Assembly: GCA_003486785.1 (NCBI GenBank)
Contig: DNFZ01000171.1
Location: 1-9,596 of the forward strand
Source: Clostridiales bacterium
Lineage (GTDB): Bacteria > Bacillota > Clostridia > Christensenellales > CAG-138
Reading direction: 5' to 3'
DNA length: 9,596 nt
Numbering within the stretch: the first letter of the stretch is position 1; each line of letters begins with the position of its first letter. A model generated the notes under the pieces. The model searched no databases. It was not told the DNA's origin and saw only the letters and a program-made list of their open reading frames with translations. This document shows positions 1-5,865 of this stretch, in pieces. The position numbers and the translations under genes are program-made.

Positions 1-701
1 AAGGTCTTGCCCTCCATCTTGTCGCCTTCGTGCGCAAATACCTCGTTGACATAATACACCGCGCCAAACCCCGTCGCTTCGGGACGAATCAGGCTGCCGC
101 CGTAGCTCATGCCCTTGCCCGTGAGCACGCCGTTTTCAAACGCGCCGCGGATTCTGCGATACTGCCCGTAGAGATAGCCAATCTCCCGCGCGCCCACGCC
201 GATGTCGCCCGCGGGCACATCGATATCCGGGCCGATGTGGCGATACAGCTCCGTCATAAACGCCTGGCAAAAGCGCATCACTTCGCCGTCGCTCTTGCCG
301 CGCGGGTCAAAGTCGCTGCCGCCCTTCCCGCCGCCGATGGGCAGGCTGGTGAGGCTGTTTTTAAACGTCTGCTCAAAGCCTAAGAACTTCATGATGGACA
401 GGTTGACCGACGGATGGAACCGTAGTCCGCCCTTAAACGGGCCGATCGCGCCGTTGAACTGCACGCGGTAGCCGCGATTGACCTGCGCTCTGCCCGCGTC
501 GTCCACCCACGTCACGCGAAACGAGATCGCCCGCTCCGGCTCGGACATGCGCTCCAAAAGCGAGAGCTTTTCATACTCGGGGTGCTTGCTCACGATCGGT
601 TCGAGCGAAGTAAACACTTCCTCCACCGTCTGCAAAAACTCCGCCTCGCCCGCGTTCTTCTTCTTCACGTCTTCCAGTACCCGCTGAATATAGGCGTTCA
701 T
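1..701 (-). CDS. gdhA: Glutamate dehydrogenase, hexameric class (N-terminal part; 3' end beyond window)
   Basis: Interconverts glutamate and 2-oxoglutarate plus ammonia in the cytosol. About 233 codons are visible, covering the substrate-binding domain and the beginning of the dinucleotide domain. Visible family motifs are GPFKGGLRFHPSVN (residues 87-100), LPIGGGKGGSDFDP (120-133) and PAGDIGVGAREIGY (163-176). By counting, Lys90, Lys114, Lys126 and Asp166 match the known substrate and catalytic residues Lys89, Lys113, Lys125 and Asp165 of the Clostridium symbiosum enzyme. The ATG at 701-699 is preceded by an AAGAGGT ribosome binding site at 715-709. The Rossmann fold is mostly outside the window, so NAD versus NADP preference cannot be judged. 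The gene starts 126 bp after the last hydroxylase gene, with no clear promoter and no classical terminator between them, so read-through is possible. The family assignment is very secure; any functional tie to the hydroxylases is not. Confidence 0.96.
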   Translation of the reverse strand, partial: MNAYIQRVLEDVKKKNAGEAEFLQTVEEVFTSLEPIVSKHPEYEKLSLLERMSEPERAISFRVTWVDDAGRAQVNRGYRVQFNGAIGPFKGGLRFHPSVNLSIMKFLGFEQTFKNSLTSLPIGGGKGGSDFDPRGKSDGEVMRFCQAFMTELYRHIGPDIDVPAGDIGVGAREIGYLYGQYRRIRGAFENGVLTGKGMSYGGSLIRPEATGFGAVYYVNEVFAHEGDKMEGKT

Positions 702-749
702 GCGTTTTACCTCTTCAATCTCTCCGATATTCGTTCCTCTTCCTGCATG

Positions 750-791
750 GCTCCGCGCTTTGCCGGTTTCGGCGCAAGCGCACAGCGGAGC
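750..791 (-). repeat. Long stem-loop between hydroxylase operon and gdhA
   Basis: On the minus strand, GCTCC at 791-787 pairs with GGAGC at 754-750. Inside this, GCGCTT pairs with AAGCGC, and GCCG pairs with CGGC around an AAAC loop. There is an asymmetric 5-nt bulge and a small GC/A internal loop. No T-run follows on either strand, so it is not a standard intrinsic terminator. It may be an RNA processing or stabilising hairpin, or a partial terminator. The pairing was read by eye; the role is inferred. Confidence 0.55.
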
Positions 792-827
792 GCAAACAGA
801 TCGCTCTGCTTCTTAAAGGGCGGACCG

Positions 828-3140
828 TCAGTCCATCGCGATGCCCTTGCAGGCCATCATGATTTTCTCATACGTCACCGGCATCTTATCGAGATTCAGG
901 TTCGTGCCGATCGCGTCGCTCAGCGCATTGACAAGCGCGGGTGCGATCGAGTTATCCGCCGGTTCGCCAACGCCTTTTGCGTTATACGGGCCGAGTCCGC
1001 CGCCGGATTCCAGAATGATCGTCTCCACATCCGGCACATCGACTGAGGTCGGGATAAAGTAGGTAGAGAAGCTGTTCGCCTTTGTAATGCCGTTGCGCCA
1101 CTGGAGGTCTTCATGCGTCGGCCAGAATACATTGTAGATGCATCCGCCCTCCACCTGTCCCTCGCAGGAGTTGCTGTTGATCATCTTGCCCGCGTCAATG
1201 CCTGCGATCAGCCGCAGAATTTCGTATACACCGGTCTCCTCGTCGACCGCGACCTCAACGCCATGACAGGTGTAGGTGAGATCGGGGTTCACCTGACCTT
1301 TGATGTCCGCGAGGTTTGGCACCTCGGTGAACGGCGCGTTGAACTGAGAAATCAGCTCGAGCTCGCCGCCGTCGTTGGCAAGATGGCCGATGACCTTTAC
1401 AAACGGGATATGGATCGTCGGGTCGTTGACCAGATAGATCTTGTGATCACCCAGCGCGAGATTTGAAACGGGGTAATTGAGCAGCTCCGAGGCCTTGGCG
1501 AGCAGTCTTGCCTTGAGCTCGCCGACGCACTTGAGCGTTGCGTTGCCGGACATATAAAGCTGGCGCGTGGCGGTCGTCGTGCCGCAAAGCGGGGTGAGGT
1601 GCGTGTCCATGATGAATGGCTGCACGTCGGTAATCTCGAGGCCGAGCTCTTCCGCGACGATCTGCGCCAGCACGCTTGCCTGGCCGCCGCCCAGATCCGG
1701 TACGCCTGCGCGCAGCGTCACGCTGCCATCGAGCTCCAGGCGGACGGATACGCGCGAGGAGTCGTGCAAAAAGGTCATGCGCCCGTAGGTCATGTGTCCG
1801 ATCGCTATGCCGCGGCCGACTTTGCGGCCATCGGGCAAGCGCTCCTGCTTGGGGGTGGCGTTGAGCGCTGCATCCACCTTATGGATGAGCTCCTCGAGCG
1901 CGATGTGTCCCTGCGGGATAAAGCCGGTCGGCAGTTTGTCGCCGTTGTGCATGATGTTGCGCAGGCGAATCTCGACGGGCGAGAGGCCGAGCTTTTCAGC
2001 AAGAAGGTCCATCTGGCGCTCATAGCCGAAGTTTACCTGCGGGCCGCCAAAGCCGCGGTTTGCGCTTGCGAACGTATTGTTCGTCGCGACAGACACCGAC
2101 TCGACGTGCACATTTGGGATCACGTATGGACCGGCCGCCGCATGCGTGGAATACATCTGCACCCAGGGAGTAAGGTATGTATAGCTGCCGCTGTCCATGA
2201 CGATGGAAACCTCCTGCGCCATGAGCTTGCCGTCCTTGGTTGCGCCGGTTTTATAGTGAATATACTCCGCGTGCCGTTTTGCGTGCGTTTCCATCGATTC
2301 CTCGCGGCTCCAGATCATCTTGACCGGGCGGCGCGTCGCGGTAACGAGCAGCGCGATGTAAGTTTCGACCGTGATATCCTCTTTGCCGCCGAATCCGCCG
2401 CCCATGGGCACGGACATATTGCGCACCTTGGTGTGCTGCAGCCCCATAATTTTTGCGATGGTGCGATAGTGCTCAAGCACCTGCACACCGACGCGCAGTG
2501 TAATGACGCCGTTTTCGTCGAGCCAGCCCATGCCGCCTTCGGTTTCGAGATACGCATGCTCGTGCGGGGTGGTGATGTAGTCGTTCTCCACGATGACATC
2601 GCACTGCGCCCATGCTTTTTCGATCTCGCCGTCGTTGATCTGCGTGCGCATGATCACATTGTCCTTATCCTCGCTGGATACGACATAGGCGCCTTCCTTG
2701 AGCGCCTCGCGCGGGTCGAATACGCCGGAGGTCACCTCGTAATCTACCTCGATGAGCTTGAGCGCCTGTTCAGCGATCTCTTCCGTCTCCGCCGCGACCA
2801 GAGCGATGGGCTCGCTCTTGCTGCGGATCTTGCCGGTGGCGAGCACCTTATACAGGCCCTCAAAGCCACAGCAAACGTCGCGCATCTGCCCGAATTTCGT
2901 GATATCCATGTTCAGCGGAACGTCCTCTGCGGTCAGCACCGCATGCACGCCGGGAAGAGCCTTGGCTTTGCTCGTGTCGATCCCCTTCAAAATTGCAGCC
3001 GGATACTTGCTGCGCAGCACCTTGCCGTGCAGCATGTTCGGCATGCTCCAATCGTCACTGTAGAGCTGCTCGCCTCTCGCCTTGGCGATGGCATCGTGAC
3101 GCGGAACAGCGTTGCCTACGAGCTTTAAGTTGCGCTTCAT
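828..3140 (-). CDS. Molybdenum hydroxylase, Mo-pterin catalytic subunit (xanthine dehydrogenase-like), enzyme 2
   Basis: Catalytic subunit (770 aa) of a xanthine dehydrogenase/aldehyde oxidase family enzyme, which hydroxylates substrate carbon using water-derived oxygen at a Mo-pterin centre. The order is an a/b hammerhead domain (about 17-137) followed by the two Mo-cofactor-binding domains (about 145-390 and 410-740). Visible motifs are MGGGFGGKED (246-255), ANRGFGGPQ (360-368), a GGGQASVLAQ loop (484-493), the GQVEGG segment (661-666) and KGVGEP with the expected catalytic base Glu726. Glu254 and Arg362 align with bovine xanthine oxidase Glu802 and Arg880, which position purines, so a purine or related N-heterocycle is the best substrate guess. 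The ATG overlaps the stop of the upstream FeS gene (ATGA, 3140-3137) and is preceded by GAGGGGGTG. It is the last gene of the operon. The family is secure; the substrate is inferred. Confidence 0.92.
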   Translation of the reverse strand: MKRNLKLVGNAVPRHDAIAKARGEQLYSDDWSMPNMLHGKVLRSKYPAAILKGIDTSKAKALPGVHAVLTAEDVPLNMDITKFGQMRDVCCGFEGLYKVLATGKIRSKSEPIALVAAETEEIAEQALKLIEVDYEVTSGVFDPREALKEGAYVVSSEDKDNVIMRTQINDGEIEKAWAQCDVIVENDYITTPHEHAYLETEGGMGWLDENGVITLRVGVQVLEHYRTIAKIMGLQHTKVRNMSVPMGGGFGGKEDITVETYIALLVTATRRPVKMIWSREESMETHAKRHAEYIHYKTGATKDGKLMAQEVSIVMDSGSYTYLTPWVQMYSTHAAAGPYVIPNVHVESVSVATNNTFASANRGFGGPQVNFGYERQMDLLAEKLGLSPVEIRLRNIMHNGDKLPTGFIPQGHIALEELIHKVDAALNATPKQERLPDGRKVGRGIAIGHMTYGRMTFLHDSSRVSVRLELDGSVTLRAGVPDLGGGQASVLAQIVAEELGLEITDVQPFIMDTHLTPLCGTTTATRQLYMSGNATLKCVGELKARLLAKASELLNYPVSNLALGDHKIYLVNDPTIHIPFVKVIGHLANDGGELELISQFNAPFTEVPNLADIKGQVNPDLTYTCHGVEVAVDEETGVYEILRLIAGIDAGKMINSNSCEGQVEGGCIYNVFWPTHEDLQWRNGITKANSFSTYFIPTSVDVPDVETIILESGGGLGPYNAKGVGEPADNSIAPALVNALSDAIGTNLNLDKMPVTYEKIMMACKGIAMD

Positions 3141-3625
3141 GCCAGCACCCCCTCTTCTATCTCTTTTGCGACCTTATAGATCGCGTCCACTATTTTCACA
3201 TAACCCGTGCAGCGGCAAAGATTGCCGGAGATCGCTACTCTGATCGCCGCGCGATCCGGCTTGCCGCCCTGCGTCAAATACTCCGTGCCGGCAACGATCA
3301 TGCCGGGTGTGCAAAAGCCGCACTGCACGCTGCCGCACTCGACAAACGCATCCTGCAGCCTGCGCACAAGCTTGTCGTGATACCCAAGGCCCTTGCATGT
3401 CCATATCTCGTGTCCGCTGCATGCCGCTGCCAGCGTAATACAGCTTTTTGTCGCAACACCGTCGATCAGAACGGAGCAGGTGCCGCAGTCTCCTTCTTCG
3501 CAACCGCACTTGACATCGTAAACCGCATGGTCGCGCAGCACGCGCAGCAGGTTTTGATGCGCGTCGATTTCCCAGTTGACAGACTCGCCGTTGACCTTGC
3601 AGGAAAGTAAAACTTTTTCGCTCAT
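3137..3625 (-). CDS. Molybdenum hydroxylase, [2Fe-2S] iron-sulfur subunit, enzyme 2
   Basis: Small electron-transfer subunit (162 aa) carrying two [2Fe-2S] clusters between the Mo site and FAD. The N-terminal plant-ferredoxin-like fold has CGCEEGDCGTC with Cys42, Cys47 and Cys50, plus Cys62. The C-terminal helical domain has QCGFCTPGM (Cys102, Cys105) and CRCTGY (Cys137, Cys139). All eight cluster ligands expected for the family are present, and an extra cysteine, Cys40, lies two residues before the first ligand. The start is the ATG at 3625-3623 because a perfect TAAGGAGG lies 8 nt upstream; an in-frame ATG at 3664 would add 13 unrelated residues and lacks support. The preceding gene stops 13 bp upstream, and the next (Mo subunit) overlaps by 4 bp, so it probably pairs with that Mo subunit. 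Its length is typical for XdhC/CoxS/HcrC-type subunits. Confidence 0.94.
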   Translation of the reverse strand: MSEKVLLSCKVNGESVNWEIDAHQNLLRVLRDHAVYDVKCGCEEGDCGTCSVLIDGVATKSCITLAAACSGHEIWTCKGLGYHDKLVRRLQDAFVECGSVQCGFCTPGMIVAGTEYLTQGGKPDRAAIRVAISGNLCRCTGYVKIVDAIYKVAKEIEEGVLA

Positions 3626-3633
3626 GTATGCTT

Positions 3634-3641
3634 CCTCCTTA
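3634..3641 (-). promoter_or_regulatory. Ribosome binding site fixing the FeS2 start (overlaps FAD2 stop)
   Basis: The minus strand reads TAAGGAGG, ending 8 nt before the ATG at 3625. Its TAA is the stop codon of the upstream FAD2 gene (3641-3639), so a ribosome terminating there sits on the next initiation site. This selects the 162-residue FeS2 over the longer reading from 3664. Confidence 0.85.
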
Positions 3642-4499
3642 CATGCACTCGCCGGTTGCGGCAAGCATCATTGCGCGCTTGACCAGCACCGGCACGACGG
3701 AACGGCGATAGCTGGCGGTTGAGCGCACCGATGGATCGCGCGGGCTCATATCCTTCTGCAGCGCAACAGCGAGCAGATCAAACGTATCGTTATCGAGCTT
3801 TCTGCCGGTCACCGCCGCTTCCGCATTGCGTGCGCGGCCAGGCGTTGCGGAAACCGCGCCAAGCGCGATGCGGCAGGACGCAATCGTATCGTCCTTCATC
3901 TCAACATATGCCGCCACGGTCGCAATCGCGATCGACATGGACTTGCGCGCACCGAGTTTGATCGCGCCGATGTGCCGTGTTGCGCGGAACGTCAGGTGTG
4001 TGAGTATCTCGTTGGATGCAATGCTGGTTTTTCCGGGGCCTGTGAAGATCTCCGAGAGCGGGATCTCGCGCCGACCGTCCGCTTTGCTTTCCACATGTGC
4101 AATCGCATCGAGCACGAGCAGAGACGGGAGCATGTCTCCCCCTGCCGTGCCGTTTGCAACGTTGCCGCCGATGGTCGCGCTGTTGCGCGTGGTCGGATCG
4201 GCAAACTGGTTTGCCACGGCATAGAGGCCGGGCGCGGACTCTTTGAGGATATCGGAGCTTGCTATGGCGGAGATCGTCGTGCCCGCGCCGATCGTAACGA
4301 TGCCGTCCTTTTCGGAGATGCCGGATAGCGCCGTGATATCACGGATGTTGACCAAAGTTGTCCCGTCACGCTTACCGGCGCGGATGAATACCATCACATT
4401 CGTGCCGCCCGCGACAAGCCAGGCTTTTTCGCGTAACCGATCCAATGCGTCCAGCGCGTCCGGCAGCGTCGGCGCATTGATAAACGAATAGTTTTTCAT
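3639..4499 (-). CDS. Molybdenum hydroxylase, FAD-binding subunit, enzyme 2
   Basis: Medium subunit (286 aa) of the xanthine dehydrogenase/CO dehydrogenase FAD family. It accepts electrons from the [2Fe-2S] clusters and passes them to NAD or another acceptor. The N-terminal PCMH-type FAD domain shows VAGGTNVMV (29-37) and TIGGNVANGTAGGD (109-122). The C-terminal CO-dehydrogenase-flavoprotein-like domain begins around residue 175. The second FAD loop departs from the commoner GGN(I/V)xNASPxAD form: GTAGG replaces ASPxA. The length (about 290) is normal, and there is no insertion carrying a [4Fe-4S] cluster as in 4-hydroxybenzoyl-CoA reductase beta subunits. The ATG overlaps the upstream FeS1 stop by 4 bp (ATGA, 4499-4496) and has AAGGAGGAG at 4513-4505. 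The family is secure; the electron acceptor is unknown. Confidence 0.92.
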   Translation of the reverse strand: MKNYSFINAPTLPDALDALDRLREKAWLVAGGTNVMVFIRAGKRDGTTLVNIRDITALSGISEKDGIVTIGAGTTISAIASSDILKESAPGLYAVANQFADPTTRNSATIGGNVANGTAGGDMLPSLLVLDAIAHVESKADGRREIPLSEIFTGPGKTSIASNEILTHLTFRATRHIGAIKLGARKSMSIAIATVAAYVEMKDDTIASCRIALGAVSATPGRARNAEAAVTGRKLDNDTFDLLAVALQKDMSPRDPSVRSTASYRRSVVPVLVKRAMMLAATGECM

Positions 4500-4978
4500 T
4501 TTTTCTCCTCCTTCATCTGTTCCGCAGCGGCGAGGACGGCGCTGACGATCGCAATATAGCCGGTACAGCGGCAGAAGTTGCCGCGCAAGTAGTCTTTGAC
4601 AAACGCTTCATCCGGGTCGGGATTCTCTCGCAGCAGCGCGGTGGAGGTCACCACCATGCCGGGCGTGCAAAAGCCGCACTGGATGGCCGCTTTGTCCACA
4701 AACTGCTGCTGAACGGGCGAGAGCCTGTCGCCATCGGCAAGTCCCTCGGCGGTTGTGATCTCCCATCCATCGGCCACGACGGCGGGAATGAGGCAGCTCA
4801 TCACGCTCTTGTCGCCGCGCAGAATGGTGCACGCGCCGCACTCTGCGATGCCGCAGCCATACTTCGTTCCGGTCAGATACAGTCGATCGCGCAGAACATT
4901 GAGCAGCAACTCGTTGCTCTTGACCTGCAGTGTGCGCTTTGTCCCGTTGACGTGCAGGGTAATTTCATGCATGCTCAC
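4496..4978 (-). CDS. Molybdenum hydroxylase, [2Fe-2S] iron-sulfur subunit, enzyme 1
   Basis: Electron-transfer subunit (160 aa). Motifs are GCGIAECGAC (41-50; Cys42, Cys47, Cys50), Cys62, QCGFCTPGM (100-108; Cys101, Cys104) and CRCTGY (136-141; Cys136, Cys138), so both [2Fe-2S] ligand sets are complete. The reading frame opens with GTG at 4978, overlapping the TGA of the FAD1 gene (GTGA). GGAGGTGA at 4992-4985 is well spaced for this GTG. An ATG two codons later (4972) is an alternative but sits further from that site. It is paralogous to the FeS gene at 3137-3625; a 27-bp block around the CGFCTPG codons matches at 26 positions. By adjacency it should serve the Mo and FAD subunits immediately upstream, although cross-use with the second enzyme cannot be excluded. 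Confidence 0.94.
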   Translation of the reverse strand: MSMHEITLHVNGTKRTLQVKSNELLLNVLRDRLYLTGTKYGCGIAECGACTILRGDKSVMSCLIPAVVADGWEITTAEGLADGDRLSPVQQQFVDKAAIQCGFCTPGMVVTSTALLRENPDPDEAFVKDYLRGNFCRCTGYIAIVSAVLAAAEQMKEEKK

Positions 4979-5865
4979 TTGATCTCACCTCCCGTGCGTT
5001 TCCAGGCTTCCTCTATCGTATCGCGCGCGATTACGCGCGACACATCCGAGCGGTACTCGGCGGTGGTTCGATTGTCGTCGATCGGTCGAATAAAGGCCGC
5101 AACCTCTTCGGCAGTCTTCTCAAGCAGCTGTCGCGTCATGACCTTGCCGATCAGGCTATCGGAGATTTCGCGCAAGAGCAGCGGTTTTGCCGCGACGGCC
5201 GCCATCGAAATGCGGCACGAAGCGATGCTGTCTCTTTCCCGGCGGAGAACCACGCAAACGCTGAGCTTAGCGATGTCGGATTTCACGCGCGAGAGTTTGT
5301 GATATGCAGCGCCGGTATTTTCCTTGGGATGCGGCAGCACAATATGCGTGAGAATCTCATCTTCACGGATGACCGTGACGCCGGGAGACACGAAGAATGC
5401 ATCCGCCTTGACGGTGCGTTTTCCATCACGCAGGCTTTCGAGCGTGAAGCTGCCGTCGTAGCAGAGCACCGGGCAGGCTGCGTCCGCGACGGGGGAAGCG
5501 TTGCACACATTACCGCCCAGGGTCGCAAGATTGCGCACAGAGATCGATGCCATCGCATAAAACGCCTCATAAAGCGCTGTGTAGTCCTTACGGATCGTAG
5601 TGTCTTTTTCGAGAACCGCAATCTTTTCTGCGGCGGCGATGACGAGGCTGTCGGCGGTGTCGGTCACACCGAACAGCTCCGGAATCGCATTGACGTCGAG
5701 CATGATATCCATCCCGACCGGTGCGCCGACCTTGAGCTTCACGATCAAATCGGTGCCGCCTGCATAGATCTTGACGTTTTTCTTCTCAGCCAGAATGCCG
5801 AGGGCTTCCTTGAGCGTCTGTGGCTTGAGATAATCGAATTCGGCAGTTAGCGCATATGTATTCAT
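4975..5865 (-). CDS. Molybdenum hydroxylase, FAD-binding subunit, enzyme 1
   Basis: FAD subunit (296 aa) of the xanthine dehydrogenase family. The first FAD loop is YAGGTDLIV (34-42) and the second is ATLGGNVCNASPVAD (114-128), both canonical. The C-terminal CO-dehydrogenase-flavoprotein domain begins at about residue 185 and contains YHKLSRVKSDIAK (188-200). There are cysteines at 121, 131 and 135, but the extra ~40-residue segment with four cysteines that binds [4Fe-4S] in 4-hydroxybenzoyl-CoA reductase is absent. This argues for an oxidising hydroxylase rather than that reductase. The ATG (5865-5863) overlaps the TGA of the Mo1 gene by 4 bp and is preceded by AGGAGG at 5878-5873. It is distinctly different in sequence from FAD2 at 3639-4499, so the pair is not a recent duplication. 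Confidence 0.94.
   Translation of the reverse strand: MNTYALTAEFDYLKPQTLKEALGILAEKKNVKIYAGGTDLIVKLKVGAPVGMDIMLDVNAIPELFGVTDTADSLVIAAAEKIAVLEKDTTIRKDYTALYEAFYAMASISVRNLATLGGNVCNASPVADAACPVLCYDGSFTLESLRDGKRTVKADAFFVSPGVTVIREDEILTHIVLPHPKENTGAAYHKLSRVKSDIAKLSVCVVLRRERDSIASCRISMAAVAAKPLLLREISDSLIGKVMTRQLLEKTAEEVAAFIRPIDDNRTTAEYRSDVSRVIARDTIEEAWKRTGGEIK
4985..4992 (-). promoter_or_regulatory. Ribosome binding site supporting a GTG start for FeS1
   Basis: The minus strand reads GGAGGTGA, with 6 nt to the GTG at 4978 and 12 nt to the alternative ATG at 4972. The spacing favours GTG, and that choice recreates the 4-bp stop/start overlap seen at three other junctions of this operon. Confidence 0.7.

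Noticed and set aside
750..791. Intrinsic terminator after the hydroxylase operon
   Set aside because: No T-tract follows the stem on either strand; kept only as a stem-loop.
1599..3128. Long plus-strand open frame of 509 codons opposite the Mo2 gene
   Set aside because: It lies wholly antisense to a gene with every family motif intact, shows no recognisable domain, and is expected from codon bias in GC-rich coding DNA. The other plus-strand frames are rejected for the same reason.
3626..3664. N-terminal extension of FeS2 from the ATG at 3664
   Set aside because: The added 13 residues overlap the end of FAD2 and do not resemble the family, while a perfect SD site sits 8 nt before the ATG at 3625.
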